NCBI RefSeq assembly: GCF_001050515.1
Contig: NZ_CAHS01000021.1
Location: 124,001-188,000, forward strand
Origin: Erwinia piriflorinigrans CFBP 5888
Lineage (GTDB): Bacteria; Pseudomonadota; Gammaproteobacteria; Enterobacterales; Enterobacteriaceae
Direction of reading: 5' to 3'
DNA length: 64,000 nt
Positions 49,622-63,224 of the stretch are shown piece after piece. The position numbers and the translations under genes were made by a program. The notes below the pieces were generated by a model. That model had not been told where the DNA came from. It ran no database searches and was given only the letters and a program-made list of their open reading frames with translations. Numbering within the stretch: the first letter of the stretch is position 1; each line of letters opens with the position of its first letter.

Positions 49622-49931
49622 GGATTTTCCTTTCATCATTATTAAAACCGAGGACGAAGCATAACAGCGCAGGCAACGGGCGTAAAATCTCATCTTTCCC
49701 TGGTGACTTTTCGCGATGAAACGGAAACAATACCTTTCCATTTTCCAGTCGCGAAATGGCTGCCGGGCCGCCACTCTTATTTCAGGTCATCGGTAGTCTG
49801 GTCTGCTAAGCGACAAAGTATCAGAGGTAAAAATGGGCCAAATAGCCCGCAGGCAAAGGAAGAGCCGGTTATATTTTGCCAGCCATATCAAAAAATGGAT
49901 GGCGCGATCTTCGCACCATCAGGAGGCCGTC

Positions 49932-50480
49932 ATGCCAGAAGCATCGCCCGGTTCACGCTCATCGTCATGGTTCAGCCGCCTCTGGCACCTGCCAGAGCAG
50001 ATAAGCTGGATGGCCCCCCTGCCTCCTTCCCATCGCCGGGGCATCATTGCCGCAGCGCTATTGATACTGCTGGCATTTTTGTGGCCCTCCTCCCCGGAGC
50101 AGCGCACGGCACAGCCAGTCACCGCGTTGCAAAGCGGTTCCGTCGTCACGGAAGCCCCGTTACAGGCGCAGCTTACAGACAGCTCACCTTCGGCTGACGC
50201 TCGCCAGCCTGATGCAGAAGGCCAATGGCAGGATTACACCGTTGCTTCAGGACAGACTCTGGCACAGCTGTTCCGCGACAATAATCTGCCGGTTAATGAT
50301 GTGTTTGCGATGGCACAGGTCGAAGGGAATGACAAGCCTCTCAGCACGTTGCACAGCGGTCAGACGGTGAAAGTTCGTCAAAATGCGCAGGGAGTGGTGA
50401 CCGGGTTAACGCTCGACGGTGCTAACGGCAGTATCTTGTTTAGCCGCCAGCCGGATGGAACCTTTATTCAGGCACAGTAG
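49932..50480 (+). CDS. ytfB: YtfB, OapA-domain cell-division protein
   Basis: A 182-residue bitopic protein. The cytoplasmic N-terminus has the OapA N-terminal signature (WMAPLPPSHRRGI), then one transmembrane helix (about residues 37-50), a Pro/Ser/Gln-rich linker and a LysM-like OapA domain (DYTVASGQTLAQLFRDNNLP). E. coli YtfB (212 residues) binds glycans and localises to the septum; here the linker is about 30 residues shorter. The AGGAGG before the ATG at 49932 fixes the start. Confidence 0.92.
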   Translation: MPEASPGSRSSSWFSRLWHLPEQISWMAPLPPSHRRGIIAAALLILLAFLWPSSPEQRTAQPVTALQSGSVVTEAPLQAQLTDSSPSADARQPDAEGQWQDYTVASGQTLAQLFRDNNLPVNDVFAMAQVEGNDKPLSTLHSGQTVKVRQNAQGVVTGLTLDGANGSILFSRQPDGTFIQAQ

Positions 50481-50484
50481 AAAC

Positions 50485-50513
50485 AAAAACGCCGACCCTG
50501 AGGTCGGCGTTTT
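50485..50513. terminator. bidirectional terminator between ytfB and rplI
   Basis: AAAACGCCGACC-ctga-GGTCGGCGTTTT is a strong intrinsic terminator for both the convergent ytfB and the ribosomal operon. Confidence 0.92.
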
Positions 50514-50530
50514 GTATCGAGCTTTAGCGA

Positions 50531-50995
<465 letters not shown>

Positions 50996-51021
50996 TTAAA
51001 GTCGTTAATGGACAGTTGCCG

Positions 51022-51571
<550 letters not shown>

Positions 51572-51576
51572 GGAAA

Positions 51577-52058
<482 letters not shown>

Positions 52059-52171
52059 AAAAATTGACGCGTAATCATACTGGCGGGACAGGGGAAACAC
52101 AAGGTAAAGATCGCGCCCGCTTAAAAAGCGTCGGCAGGGGAAATAAAGAGCGGTTTGAGCGTATCCGTAGG

Positions 52172-52966
52172 TTAACGCAACGCCAGCGCGGAACGCTGTG
52201 CATCGCCGCCCGATAATGGCAGATGGCGTTCAAAAAAAGCGGTAAATGCTGCCAGCGCTGGGGGAGTGATGCGGTGGCCAGTGCCTTCTTCGACCAGATA
52301 GGTCAGATTGCGATCCTGGCCACTACACCGCAGAGCCTGCTCTAAACGTACGCTTTCTGCGACCGGTACGACCTCATCGGCATCACCGTGCCACACCAGC
52401 AGGGGACGGTTGGCGATATTTGCCAGACGGTGGATCACATCATAATCCACTAGCGGTGCCAGCCGTTGCGCCAGCTGCGTTTCATGCTCGGCAGAAGCCG
52501 ACACCAGTGGCGGGAACAGGGTGAGTGCCAGCTGGCTGTAATAGCCGGAACCCATCAGGCAGGCGCAACTGTGGAGCTGCGGATAGCGTGCCAGCGCGCC
52601 CAGCGCGGTCATTCCCCCCATTGAGGCTCCCGCCACCGCCAGCCGTGTCCCCTCCACTAAATTTTGCTGGCGCAGCGCCTGTTCAATTTGTGGCAACTCA
52701 TCAATATTGCTACGCAGTATTTCCCAGAAGTGGGCCAACCGCCGATGGTTATCACCATCAAAGCGCGCGCCGTGCATATCTGCATCCGGCAGTACGGCTC
52801 GATAGCCAGCCTGCGCCAGTGCCACCGCAAAGTAGCTATACACTTCCTTCGACGAGCTGTAACCATGATAAAACAGCACCGTAGGTAACGCCTGATGGCG
52901 CTTGCCGGCAGGGTACGCATGTAAACATTCGATCCCGGCAAAACGTTCGGTATTCAGCTCAATCAT
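52172..52966 (-). CDS. yjfP: YjfP, alpha/beta-hydrolase esterase
   Basis: A 264-residue alpha/beta hydrolase. The oxyanion loop is VLFYHGYSSSKEVYSYFAVA, the nucleophile elbow is GASMGG with Ser near residue 121, the acid is the Asp of HGDADEVVP and the His is in TGHRITPPA. E. coli YjfP (249 residues) is a carboxylesterase on short acyl esters. GGAGATCTC sets the start at 52966. The last ~15 residues exceed E. coli. Confidence 0.93.
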   Translation of the reverse strand: MIELNTERFAGIECLHAYPAGKRHQALPTVLFYHGYSSSKEVYSYFAVALAQAGYRAVLPDADMHGARFDGDNHRRLAHFWEILRSNIDELPQIEQALRQQNLVEGTRLAVAGASMGGMTALGALARYPQLHSCACLMGSGYYSQLALTLFPPLVSASAEHETQLAQRLAPLVDYDVIHRLANIANRPLLVWHGDADEVVPVAESVRLEQALRCSGQDRNLTYLVEEGTGHRITPPALAAFTAFFERHLPLSGGDAQRSALALR

Positions 52967-53352
52967 GAGATCTCCTGTTTTATCTTCAGCCTGGTCGACG
53001 AGTTGCAATAATGACGACGATGTTCGATGTGTTAACGGCAATCCGCTTTTATCGTTCCGCGAAAAGTATTTTACCCGCCCGCCGTTAATGCGTGTAATAC
53101 CATAACGATATAAGGCATAACGATGCCGCGTCTCTCTGACAAAACGTGGAGTATGGGCGTCAAACTTTCCGTTCAGCGTAGCCGTATGTTTTAACGCTTA
53201 CGCTGGCACACAGCCACAATGCAGCACAAAGGGTTGCCCATTCCAAAATGACGACACCGGAGATGAGCCGCAAAGGACGCTATCTTAACGAGCGGGTGCT
53301 GGCCTTCAACGTATGGACTTAAATAAGCTATCATTCCATTGAGGTGATGATT
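52967..53352. other. divergent intergenic region yjfP-bsmA
   Basis: 386 bases with no supported gene. The direct repeat CATAACGAT at 53101-53109 and 53116-53124 (15-base period, on one helix face within half a turn) lies about 230 bases before bsmA. An open frame in the minus direction that overlaps bsmA is a shadow. Confidence 0.5.
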
Positions 53353-53703
53353 ATGCGCAAAATAACCGCTGTATTGATAACGCTGCTGCTGATGAGCTGC
53401 TCTCGGTTTAACCCTGCGCCGCCCCCTGCCCCAACCGCCCAGGCGCAGGAAATCCAGCGTGCGCAGAGTGGTGGCTTGCTGCGTCTCGGAACCGACAGCG
53501 TCACGGTTCGTGGTTCGCCGGATGACGCCGAACGCGCGCTGGCGTCGAAAGCGACCGCCGCCGGGGCCAGCTACTACCAGATCCTGTTGGTCAAGGAAAC
53601 GGTTGAAGCCGGTATGTGGTATGCCTCTGCCATCTTCTATGGCCCGGCACAGAACATTGGCGCTCACCAAGTCAACAAGCAGAATGACGTAATGGGAAGG
53701 TAG
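53353..53703 (+). CDS. bsmA: BsmA-like small lipoprotein (YhcN/DUF1471 family)
   Basis: A 116-residue lipoprotein. The signal peptide MRKITAVLITLLLMSC ends in a lipobox with Cys16. The C-terminal DUF1471 fold contains RLGTDSVTVRGSPDDAERAL and ASYYQILLVKET. E. coli BsmA (YjfO) affects biofilm peroxide resistance and motility and lies in the same yjfP-rlmB interval. TGAGGTG with six-base spacing favours the ATG at 53353 over the one at 53347. Confidence 0.85.
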   Translation: MRKITAVLITLLLMSCSRFNPAPPPAPTAQAQEIQRAQSGGLLRLGTDSVTVRGSPDDAERALASKATAAGASYYQILLVKETVEAGMWYASAIFYGPAQNIGAHQVNKQNDVMGR

Positions 53704-53705
53704 AG

Positions 53706-53738
53706 TATCGGGACGCAGAACGCGCCCCGATATATTTA
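53706..53738 (+). terminator. terminator of bsmA overlapping rlmB stop
   Basis: TATCGGG (53706-53712) pairs with CCCGATA (53726-53732), followed by TATTTATTT. The stem overlaps the last codon region of the convergent rlmB. Confidence 0.6.
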
Positions 53739-54473
53739 TTTCAAGCCGCGCTGGCGCACCGCTTCAAACAGACAAACGCCGGTTGCCACCGAAACGTTGA
53801 GCGAAGAGACGCTTCCCGCCATCGGAATGTTAATCAATTCATCGCAATGTTCACGCGTCAGGCGGCGCATCCCCTCACCTTCTGCCCCCATCACCAGCGC
53901 CATCGGCCCGGTCATTTTGCTTTGATACAGCGTGTGATCGGCCTCACCAGCAGTGCCCACAATCCAGACGTTCGCATCCTGCAACACGCGCAGGGTACGC
54001 GCCAGATTCGTCACACGGATCAGTGGGATATGCTCTGCCGCGCCGCTGGCCACCTTTTTCGCCGTGGCATTAAGCGCAGCAGAACGGTCTTTCGGCACGA
54101 TAATCGCGTGGACTCCGGCAGCATCGGCGCTGCGCATGCAGGCACCGAGGTTATGCGGATCGGTAACCCCATCCAGGATCAGCAGAAACGGATTATCCAG
54201 ACTGTTCAGCAGATCAGGCAGATCGCCTTCCTGATACTGACGCCCCGGCTTGACGCGAGCAATAATACCCTGATGAACCGCGCCTTCCGACGTGTTATCC
54301 AGCATCTGCTTGTTCGCCACCTGGATAACGATGCCCTGTGCTTCCAACGCTTTCACCAGCGTTTGCAGGCGACGGTCTTCGCGACCTTTCAGGATAAAAA
54401 CTTCCTGGAAACGCTGTGGATCGCTGTCGAGCAGCGCCTGCACGGCGTGGATACCAAAAACAATTTCACTCAT
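53736..54473 (-). CDS. rlmB: RlmB, 23S rRNA Gm2251 2'-O-methyltransferase
   Basis: A 245-residue SpoU/TrmH-family methyltransferase. An N-terminal L30e-like RNA-binding domain ([20 protein letters not shown]) precedes the knotted catalytic domain with [33 protein letters not shown] and [20 protein letters not shown]. It methylates G2251 in the P loop of the large subunit. It follows rnr by 78 bases in the nsrR-rnr-rlmB operon. Confidence 0.97.
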   Translation of the reverse strand: MSEIVFGIHAVQALLDSDPQRFQEVFILKGREDRRLQTLVKALEAQGIVIQVANKQMLDNTSEGAVHQGIIARVKPGRQYQEGDLPDLLNSLDNPFLLILDGVTDPHNLGACMRSADAAGVHAIIVPKDRSAALNATAKKVASGAAEHIPLIRVTNLARTLRVLQDANVWIVGTAGEADHTLYQSKMTGPMALVMGAEGEGMRRLTREHCDELINIPMAGSVSSLNVSVATGVCLFEAVRQRGLK

Positions 54474-54551
54474 GTTTCACATACTCAAAGGTCATTGATA
54501 GCGGCGATCTGACATATCGATCGCCGGATGTTCATGGTTTGCCGTTATGCG

Positions 54552-56999
54552 TTATGCATCGTCGCTTTTCTTCGCACGTTTGGCACGCGTGGCGGCCGAG
54601 ATTTTACGGCTTTTGTCCGACGGTTTACGCGACTTTTTCGTTTTTGTCGCCGCTGGGGCGCTATCAGTAGCAGCAGGTTTTTCCGCACGGAAAGCGCTAT
54701 CCGGTTCAAAATTGGCCCCTTTGCGCGGTGCACGACGGCGGCTGCCGCCATTCTTCGCGGCACCACGCTTTTCGCGCTCGCGCTCAGTTTTCCCTTCGCC
54801 ACGCGGTTTACGGCTGCTGGATATCAGTGCAAAGTCGATTTTACGCTCGTCCATATGTACGGCATCAACGCGGACTTCCACCGTATCACCCAGACGATAG
54901 GTGCGACCGCCGGACTCACCGATCAGACGCTGACCAACGGCGTCAAAGCGGTAATAATCATTATCCAGCGTCGAAACGTGCACCAGTCCATCGATAAACA
55001 GATCGGTCAGGCGAACGAAGAAGCCGAAGCCGGTCACGCTGGAGATCACTCCGCTAAAGGTTTCTCCGACCTGGTCCTGCATAAAGTCGCACTTCAGCCA
55101 GTCGGCAACGTCACGCGTCGCTTCATCGGCCCGGCGCTCGGTCATTGAGCAGTGCTGGCCAAACTGCAACATCTGCGGCATCTCATAGTGGAAGCCACCG
55201 TTTGGTGTGGTATTGCCCTGCAACGTACCCGCCTCTTTCGCCAGCAGATATTTGATGGCACGGTGCAGCAGCAGGTCAGGATAACGGCGGATTGGCGAGG
55301 TAAAATGCGCATAGGACGCCAGCGCCAGGCCAAAGTGCCCACGGTTCTCGGGATCGTAGACTGCCTGCTTCATTGAGCGCAGCAACATGGTCTGTAGCAT
55401 CTCATGATCGGGTCGACCGGCAATCTGATTCAGCAGTTCGGCGTAATCAAGCGGCTGCGGCTTGTCGCCGCCGGGTAGCGTCAGCCCCAGTTCATTCAGC
55501 ACCGAGCGGAAGCTCTTAATGCTCTCTTCGCCTGGACGGTCATGATCGCGGAAAAGCGCTGGCTCGTTGTTCTTCTCAACAAAGCGTGCGGAAGCGATGT
55601 TCGCGAGGATCATACACTCTTCGATCAGCTTGTGCGCATCGTTGCGTACCACCTGCTCAACACGTTCAATACGACGATCGGCGTTAAAAATAAATTTCGC
55701 CTCTTCGGTTTCAAACGAAATGCCCCCGCGCTGTTCACGAGATTTTTCCAGCGCCAGATACATACGATGCAACTCTTCCAGGTCTTTCACCAGCGGCTCA
55801 TAATGCTGACGCAGCTCCTGATCACCCTGCAAGATATTCCATACTTTGTTATAGGTCAGACGGGCAAAGGAATTCATCACCGCTTCGTAATGCTTATAAC
55901 CGGTCAGTTTACCGGTGGAGGAGATGGTCATCTCGCACACCATACACAGACGGTCAACTTCCGGGTTCAGTGAACACAGGCCGTTAGACAGCACTTCCGG
56001 CAGCATTGGCACGACCTGCGAAGGGAAATAGACCGAGGTGCCACGGTTGATAGCCTCGTCATCCAGCGGCGTGCCGGGACGGACATAGTAGCTGACGTCA
56101 GCAATGGCCACCCACAAACGCCATCCGCCGCCGCGTTTGCGTTCGCAGAACACCGCGTCATCAAAGTCACGCGCATCTTCGCCGTCAATGGTGACCAGCG
56201 GCAGGTCACGCAGATCAACGCGACCACGCGTGGCCTCTTCCGGCACTTCCTCACTCAGATGGGCGATCTGTTTTTCCAGCGCTTCCGGCCAGACGTGGGG
56301 AATATCATGCGTGCGCAGCGCCATATCGACGGCCATGCTGGTACCCATGTTATCGCCAAGAACTTCCACGACCTTACCAATGGCTTTGGTGCGGCGGGTT
56401 GGGCGCTGGGTCAGCTCGACCACCACCACAAAGCCCATACGCGCGTTCATCAGCTCTTCCGCTGGGATCAGGATATCGAAGCTCAGACGGCTGTCATCCG
56501 GCACGACAAAGCCCACGCCAGCATCGGTAAAGTAGCGGCCGACGATTTGGCTTTTACGCGGTTCAACCACGCGAACCATGCGCGCTTCGCGGCGACCTTT
56601 ACGGTCTGCACCCATCGCCTGCGCGAGGATCACATCCCCGTGCATGCACATTTTCATCTGTTCGGCAGAAAGATAGAGATCGTCTTTGCTGCCTTCAATG
56701 CGTAGGAAGCCAAAGCCATCGCGATGGCCTATCACCTTGCCTTTTAACAGGTCCAGCCTTTCCGGCAGCGCATAGCACTGGCGGCGGGTAAAGACCAGCT
56801 GTCCATCACGCTCCATCGCACGCAGACGGCGACGCAGCGCCTCAATTTGTTCTTCTCCGCTAATGTCTAATTCTTGCGCCAGCTCTTCACGGCTGGCCGG
56901 TTTTTCGCGCTTGTCCAGATGGGCAAGAATGAATTCGCGGCTGGGAATAGGGTTTTCGTATTTTTCAGCTTCTCGTTCCTGAAAAGGATCGTGTGACAT
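54552..56999 (-). CDS. rnr: RNase R, 3'-5' exoribonuclease
   Basis: An 815-residue RNase II-family nuclease (E. coli 813). In order: an N-terminal helix-turn-helix (to ~75), two cold-shock domains, and the RNB domain with catalytic aspartates in [17 protein letters not shown] (about residue 275). An S1 domain (about 640-725) and a Lys/Arg-rich tail ending AKKSDDA complete it. It degrades structured RNA and acts with tmRNA. It starts 33 bases after the nsrR stop. Confidence 0.97.
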   Translation of the reverse strand: MSHDPFQEREAEKYENPIPSREFILAHLDKREKPASREELAQELDISGEEQIEALRRRLRAMERDGQLVFTRRQCYALPERLDLLKGKVIGHRDGFGFLRIEGSKDDLYLSAEQMKMCMHGDVILAQAMGADRKGRREARMVRVVEPRKSQIVGRYFTDAGVGFVVPDDSRLSFDILIPAEELMNARMGFVVVVELTQRPTRRTKAIGKVVEVLGDNMGTSMAVDMALRTHDIPHVWPEALEKQIAHLSEEVPEEATRGRVDLRDLPLVTIDGEDARDFDDAVFCERKRGGGWRLWVAIADVSYYVRPGTPLDDEAINRGTSVYFPSQVVPMLPEVLSNGLCSLNPEVDRLCMVCEMTISSTGKLTGYKHYEAVMNSFARLTYNKVWNILQGDQELRQHYEPLVKDLEELHRMYLALEKSREQRGGISFETEEAKFIFNADRRIERVEQVVRNDAHKLIEECMILANIASARFVEKNNEPALFRDHDRPGEESIKSFRSVLNELGLTLPGGDKPQPLDYAELLNQIAGRPDHEMLQTMLLRSMKQAVYDPENRGHFGLALASYAHFTSPIRRYPDLLLHRAIKYLLAKEAGTLQGNTTPNGGFHYEMPQMLQFGQHCSMTERRADEATRDVADWLKCDFMQDQVGETFSGVISSVTGFGFFVRLTDLFIDGLVHVSTLDNDYYRFDAVGQRLIGESGGRTYRLGDTVEVRVDAVHMDERKIDFALISSSRKPRGEGKTEREREKRGAAKNGGSRRRAPRKGANFEPDSAFRAEKPAATDSAPAATKTKKSRKPSDKSRKISAATRAKRAKKSDDA

Positions 57000-57032
57000 C
57001 GAGGTTCCTCCGTTGTCAGCTTTGATTGAAGA

Positions 57033-57464
57033 TCATTCAATCAGCAAAATTTGGTAGAGCGGATGGTTGTCTTCAACCAGATCGGCCAGGGTGTATTGGT
57101 CCAGCTCACGCAGAAAACTTTGCATCGCTTCATGCAGGGCTGTTTTCAGACGACAGGCTGCGGTGATATGACAAAATTCACTGCTACAGTTCACCAGCTG
57201 TAGTGGCTCCAGCGTACGTACCACCTGGCCTATCACAATCTCTGCGGCGGGTTTACCCAAACGGATACCGCCGTTTTTACCACGGAGCGCGGAAACATAT
57301 CCAGCCCGACTCAGTTGATTGATAATTTTGACCATATGATGGCGTGAAACGCCATAGATTTCGGTGACTTCACTGATACTGGTCATCTGGCCCGCAGGCA
57401 GCGAAGCAAGATAGATCAGCGCACGTAAACCATAATCGGTGAAACTGGTTAGCTGCACGGTCAC
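57033..57464 (-). CDS. nsrR: NsrR, nitric-oxide-sensing Rrf2-family repressor
   Basis: A 143-residue Rrf2 regulator (E. coli 141). The winged helix begins [20 protein letters not shown]. The three iron-sulfur cysteines are in [15 protein letters not shown] (about residues 92-104). NO destroys the cluster and derepresses genes such as hmp and ytfE. It heads the nsrR-rnr-rlmB operon. Confidence 0.96.
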   Translation of the reverse strand: MTVQLTSFTDYGLRALIYLASLPAGQMTSISEVTEIYGVSRHHMVKIINQLSRAGYVSALRGKNGGIRLGKPAAEIVIGQVVRTLEPLQLVNCSSEFCHITAACRLKTALHEAMQSFLRELDQYTLADLVEDNHPLYQILLIE

Positions 57465-57655
57465 CTCAGGAATACAACGACAGCTGGCGTTGACATCCGC
57501 TCAAGAATGTATTTATTAGCTATGATAATAAACCAGCCCCGGTGTAGCAGGCCAATATATTTAAGCAGCGGGAATAAGCGACAACAACAGGCGGGAACGG
57601 TAGAGCACCGGTGCTGAATAAGAGCTGGCCGGGCAACGCCCGGCCTGAAACAGAA

Positions 57656-58957
<1,302 letters not shown>

Positions 58958-59019
58958 TCAAAATCACCGATTGCTTAAAAAAGGATTCTACCATCGTCAT
59001 TTTCCTCTTTCAGCTGTTT

Positions 59020-59035
59020 TAGCATACGATTGCGC
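59020..59035 (-). promoter_or_regulatory. candidate PurR operator upstream of purA
   Basis: Read on the minus strand, GCGCAATCGTATGCTA matches the PurR consensus (ACGCAAACGTTTGCGT) at 11 of 16 positions, including the CGCAA and CGT core. It lies about 70 bases before the start. E. coli purA is PurR-repressed. Confidence 0.45.
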
Positions 59036-59081
59036 TCTTTTTTACCTGAAGTGCGCTTTGCGCTGCGCCTCGGCTGCCTGT

Positions 59082-59282
59082 TCACCCAGCTTGAGTACGG
59101 GTCAACATGTAGTAGATCACTACGCCAGCGACGACCAGCCCACCGCCTATGCGGCGAAGAAGCCCGTCCGGCATGCGCGCCATACTGATAATGATGCGTC
59201 GCCACAGGCGTGGTGACAGCATCGGCCCGACGCCCTCAAGTATCAGCACTAATCCCAGTGCCATCCACACGGTTATATTCAT
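59082..59282 (-). CDS. yjeT: YjeT, DUF2065 small membrane protein
   Basis: A 66-residue protein with two hydrophobic helices (WMALGLVLILEGVGPMLSP, GGGLVVAGVVIYYML) separated by a basic loop, matching E. coli YjeT (65 residues). It lies between hflC and purA as in E. coli. Some homologues are named HflD-like or late-stage components, but no function is proved. The in-frame upstream ATG is rejected on family length. Confidence 0.9.
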   Translation of the reverse strand: MNITVWMALGLVLILEGVGPMLSPRLWRRIIISMARMPDGLLRRIGGGLVVAGVVIYYMLTRTQAG

Positions 59283-59310
59283 CGTTGTTCGCACCACCGT
59301 TATTGACATA

Positions 59311-59338
59311 AAAAAGGGCCGGAAATTCCGGCCCTTTT
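59311..59338 (-). terminator. terminator after hflC
   Basis: GGGCCGG-aaatt-CCGGCCC with a U5 run on the minus strand, 18 bases after the hflC stop. It separates hflX-hflK-hflC from yjeT-purA. Confidence 0.88.
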
Positions 59339-59355
59339 GCTGTTATTGCAGATAG

Positions 59356-60360
59356 TTAACGTGTGGCAGTGGCAGGACTCTTCATAAAGCGGAAGAAGTC
59401 GCTATCCGGGCTAAGCACCATCACATCCTGATTGCTCTTGAAGCTGTTATCGTAAGCACGCAGGCTGCGCACGAACGCGTAGAAATCAGGATCTTTGCTG
59501 AATGCGTCAGCAAACAGTTTTGCGGCTTCCGCATCACCTTCACCCTGAGTAATCAGCGCCTGACGTCGAGCCTCTGCCAGCGTACGTTCAACTTCATAGT
59601 CCGCCTGCGCACGCACTTTCGCCGCTTCTTCCGCACCCTGTGCACGTTGGCTACGGGCAACGGATTCACGCTCGGCACGCATACGCGCATAGATAGCGTC
59701 AGAAACTTCGGTCGGCAGGTTAATCTGCTTGATACGCACATCCATAACCTGAATACCCAGCGCAGCCATGCTGTTCGGGTTAATCGCAGGTTCGTTGCCG
59801 TTGGTCTCTCTTTCAACACGCTTGGCGACTGATGCGATCGCATCATCAGCGGCTGGCGTCGCCACGTCATCATCCTGACCCGCAGTGCCGGTATTTAGCG
59901 CATCACGCACGTCAGTGGTCAAACGACCACGGGAATCGGTGACGATATCTTTGACGTCCAGACGCCCCATCTCCGAGCGCAGACGGTCACTGAACTTACG
60001 TTTCAGCAGCACTTCAGCCTGAGAGACATCACCGCCGCCGGTGGCGAGGTAGTAACGGCTGAAATCGCTGATACGCCATTTGATATAGGAATCAACGATC
60101 AGGTCTTTCTTCTCTTTAGTGATGAAGCGGTCGGCCTGGTTATCCATCGTCTGGATACGCGCATCAAGTGACTTAACCGACTCCAGGAACGGCACTTTGA
60201 AATGCAGACCTGGCGCGTACACCAGCGGTTTATTTTCGTCATCGCGCAGAACTTTGCCGAAGCGCATCACAATACCGCGCTGGCCTTCCTGCACGACAAA
60301 CAGTGACGCGTACAGCACCACCAGCACAACAATCAATACAACGATTAATGGCTTACGCAT
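59356..60360 (-). CDS. hflC: HflC, FtsH-modulating SPFH protein
   Basis: A 334-residue type II membrane protein. The N-terminal anchor (VVLIVVLVVLYASLFVVQEG) is followed by the SPFH/band-7 domain (to about 190) and a long coiled coil (ERESVARSQRAQGAEEAAKV). It forms the large HflKC cage around FtsH in the inner membrane and tempers its proteolysis. It starts three bases after the hflK stop. Confidence 0.97.
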   Translation of the reverse strand: MRKPLIVVLIVVLVVLYASLFVVQEGQRGIVMRFGKVLRDDENKPLVYAPGLHFKVPFLESVKSLDARIQTMDNQADRFITKEKKDLIVDSYIKWRISDFSRYYLATGGGDVSQAEVLLKRKFSDRLRSEMGRLDVKDIVTDSRGRLTTDVRDALNTGTAGQDDDVATPAADDAIASVAKRVERETNGNEPAINPNSMAALGIQVMDVRIKQINLPTEVSDAIYARMRAERESVARSQRAQGAEEAAKVRAQADYEVERTLAEARRQALITQGEGDAEAAKLFADAFSKDPDFYAFVRSLRAYDNSFKSNQDVMVLSPDSDFFRFMKSPATATR

Positions 60361-60363
60361 CGC

Positions 60364-61617
60364 TTATTCTCTCCCTTCGCGCTGGGTATCGGAACGCTGA
60401 GCATTCACCCTGCGCTGATCCATAATGTCGCCCGGACTGAACGACGAACTGCTGTTAGCGCGTTCGTTGCTGCCGGATGCAGGAGGCAAACGCAGCAGGC
60501 TGCTGCTGCCGTCCTGTGAATTTCCGGTTGATGCACCCGCCTGCCCACGCATCAGCTGGTCCAGCGGCAGCACCATCAGATTACTGCCTTTATCGTTAAC
60601 CAAGACTTTGCGCGTATGACCGAGCACGCGTTCCATGGTTTCGATATACAGACGTTCGCGCGTGATCTGCGGTGCGGCTTTATATTCCGGCAAGATACGT
60701 GCAAAGCTATCCACTTCACCCTGTGCTTCCAGGGTGACGCGCGCTTTATAGGCACGAGCCTGTTCCAGGATACCCTGCGCATCACCACGCGCACGCGGCA
60801 GCTTATCGTTGGCATAGGCTTCGGCTTCGCGCACCGCCTGCTCACGGTTTTCACGCGCGGCAATCGCATCATCGAAGGATGCTTTCACCGCTTCAGGTGG
60901 ACGCGCCGTCTGGAAGTTGACGTCCAGCAGGGTAATCCCCATATCGTACGGACGGATCGTTTCCTCCAGCTCGCGCTGCGTTTCGCTTCGAACTACGGTT
61001 CGACCTTCGGTCAGAATACGATCCATGGTCGAACGGCCGATTACGCCACGCAGGGCGCTATCGGTGGCCTGACGCAGGCTGTCATCAGCGCTGGTCACGG
61101 CAAACAGATAGCGTTCCGGGTTCGTCACGCGGTACTGCACGTTCATTTCAACGCGTACCACATTTTCATCGGAGGTCAGCATAGTGCCTGAAGCGGATAG
61201 CTCACGCACTGCCTCGACGTTCACCGCACGCACCTGATCGATAAAGGTCGGTTTCCAGTTCAGACCGGGCTCAACCTGGTGGCTAAATTTCCCGAAGCGC
61301 GTCACCACGCCTCGTTCAGCCTCTTTGATGGTATAAAAACCACTGGCAGCCCAGATAACCACCGCAGCCACCGCCACAATGCCCACCAGACGCCCGCCAT
61401 TTCCTGGATTGCGTTGCGTAGGACCGTTGCCGTCACCGCCTTTTTTACCACCGCCCAGACCGCCAAGCTTACTGCTCAGCTTACGGAAGATATCATCTAA
61501 ATCAGGTGGCCCTTTATCACGCCCCCCTTTATTTCCCCCAGAGTTGCCGCCTTTATTATTGCTGCTTCCCCACGGGTCGCGGTCCTGTCCGTTATTTCCG
61601 GGCTGATTCCACGCCAT
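60364..61617 (-). CDS. hflK: HflK, FtsH-modulating SPFH protein
   Basis: A 417-residue partner of HflC. The N-terminus is Gly/Asn-rich (NNKGGNSGGNKGGRDKG) and cytoplasmic. It is followed by a transmembrane helix (about residues 80-98), the SPFH domain starting EAERGVVTRFGKF, a coiled coil and a Ser/Asn-rich tail. It is co-transcribed with hflC. The 117 bases upstream hold an imperfect hairpin (GCGGGACGC...GCGTATCCCGC). Confidence 0.97.
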   Translation of the reverse strand: MAWNQPGNNGQDRDPWGSSNNKGGNSGGNKGGRDKGPPDLDDIFRKLSSKLGGLGGGKKGGDGNGPTQRNPGNGGRLVGIVAVAAVVIWAASGFYTIKEAERGVVTRFGKFSHQVEPGLNWKPTFIDQVRAVNVEAVRELSASGTMLTSDENVVRVEMNVQYRVTNPERYLFAVTSADDSLRQATDSALRGVIGRSTMDRILTEGRTVVRSETQRELEETIRPYDMGITLLDVNFQTARPPEAVKASFDDAIAARENREQAVREAEAYANDKLPRARGDAQGILEQARAYKARVTLEAQGEVDSFARILPEYKAAPQITRERLYIETMERVLGHTRKVLVNDKGSNLMVLPLDQLMRGQAGASTGNSQDGSSSLLRLPPASGSNERANSSSSFSPGDIMDQRRVNAQRSDTQREGRE

Positions 61618-61734
61618 GTTTATACTCCATTAATTGTGTGTGCGGTGGTACCCCAAAGCGGGATACGCATGTCAGGCAAAATCAGGCTGCGTCCCGCCAC
61701 TGCGCGCGAACCTCGCTGCCGAAACATAGCCTTG

Positions 61735-63015
61735 TTAAACAATATAATCCACCAGCTCCGGTTCCTGTTTGCACAGTCGGCGCCAGTCGATGATGGGCAT
61801 GCGCACCTGCAATCCCAGGCTGCCATCTTCTTCATTCCACTCTTTCTCTATCGCCTGCAGTTGGTAGAAACGACTGCGTAATCGTCCTGCTGCTGGCGGA
61901 AGACGTAACTCAAACTGCGCAATTTCGCCAGCCAGACGCTCGGTCAGCGCCTGGAACAGCAGCGGAATGCCCTCCCCGGTTTGCGCGGACAGCCACACCC
62001 TGACAGGCAGATTTTCTTCATTACGATCGATACGCGGTACAAAGCCGTCCAGCATATCAATTTTGTTCATCACCAGAAGGCCGGGGATCTCATCGGACTC
62101 TATTTCTTCCAGTACCACATTCACCGCATCGATGTTCTCTTCGATCCTCAGATCCGCTGCATCAACGATGTGCAGCAAAAGAGCCGCTTCACGGGTCTCT
62201 TGCAGAGTGGCTTTGAACGCCGCCACCAGGTCATGGGGCAAATGACGGATAAAACCTACGGTATCGGCCAGCACTACTTCGCCTACATCGACAACATCGA
62301 CACGACGTAACGTGGGGTCGAGAGTGGCAAACAGCTGGTCGGCCGCGTAAACCTCCGCCGAGGTTAAGCGGTTAAACAGGGTAGATTTGCCGGCATTGGT
62401 ATAACCCACCAGCGACACAGTCGGCACATCAGCCTTATTACGTGCTTGTCTGCCCTGCTCGCGCTGTTTTGACACGCGCTCAAGGCGGGAAAGGATCAGG
62501 GTGATACGGTTACGCAGTAAACGGCGGTCGGTTTCCAGCTGGGTTTCACCCGGGCCGCGTAGACCAATACCGCCTTTCTGGCGTTCAAGGTGCGTCCAAC
62601 CGCGCACCAGACGCGTGGCAAGATGGCGCAGCTGTGCCAGTTCAACCTGTAATTTACCTTCGTGGGTACGGGCGCGTTGCGCGAAGATATCCAGGATCAG
62701 CCCTGTACGATCGATTACGCGGCACTCACACAGCGCTTCAAGATTTCGCTCCTGCGCCGGGCTCAGGGCATGATCGAACAGCACCACTGAGGCACCGCTT
62801 TCTTTTACCGCATCGGCAATTTCAACAGCTTTTCCCTCGCCGACGAAAAACTTAGGGTGAGGCGCTTTACGGCTGCCGGTGACGACACGCAGCGCTTCAA
62901 CACCGGCGGATGACACCAGAGTTTCAAACTCCTGCAAATCATCCGTATCTTTGTCTTGCGAGAAATAGATGTGCACTAATACGGCCTGCTCACCGGCATC
63001 ATAACGGTCAAACAA
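61735..63015 (-). CDS. hflX: HflX, ribosome-splitting GTPase
   Basis: A 426-residue HflX (E. coli also 426). The N-terminal HflX domain (to ~195) contains the conserved [14 protein letters not shown] linker. The G domain has the P-loop [12 protein letters not shown] (about residue 205), [10 protein letters not shown] as switch II and NKID for guanine. It splits stalled 70S ribosomes after heat shock. It follows hfq after a rather long 230-base gap. Confidence 0.97.
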   Translation of the reverse strand: MFDRYDAGEQAVLVHIYFSQDKDTDDLQEFETLVSSAGVEALRVVTGSRKAPHPKFFVGEGKAVEIADAVKESGASVVLFDHALSPAQERNLEALCECRVIDRTGLILDIFAQRARTHEGKLQVELAQLRHLATRLVRGWTHLERQKGGIGLRGPGETQLETDRRLLRNRITLILSRLERVSKQREQGRQARNKADVPTVSLVGYTNAGKSTLFNRLTSAEVYAADQLFATLDPTLRRVDVVDVGEVVLADTVGFIRHLPHDLVAAFKATLQETREAALLLHIVDAADLRIEENIDAVNVVLEEIESDEIPGLLVMNKIDMLDGFVPRIDRNEENLPVRVWLSAQTGEGIPLLFQALTERLAGEIAQFELRLPPAAGRLRSRFYQLQAIEKEWNEEDGSLGLQVRMPIIDWRRLCKQEPELVDYIV

Positions 63016-63192
63016 ACTTAAAACCTCTCAATACCTTGTTAAACCTGCTGCGCGTTGGCCATACTGCGTCAATATCAGATTCAGGATAAGCGTCCGGTGT
63101 AAAGAACGGCATTTAGCACGGCCTTACGCCATATCAGCTGCGCGGCCAGCTAAACCAGACGAAATGTTATTACCACGTCGAGATACTGCCAG

Positions 63193-63224
63193 GACGGGGA
63201 CCCGGGACACAAAGACTCCCCGTC
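63193..63224 (-). terminator. hairpin between hfq and hflX
   Basis: GACGGGGA (63193-63200) pairs perfectly with TCCCCGTC (63217-63224), 22 bases after the hfq stop. No U-run follows, so it may be a partial terminator or an mRNA-end stabiliser for hfq. Confidence 0.5.
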
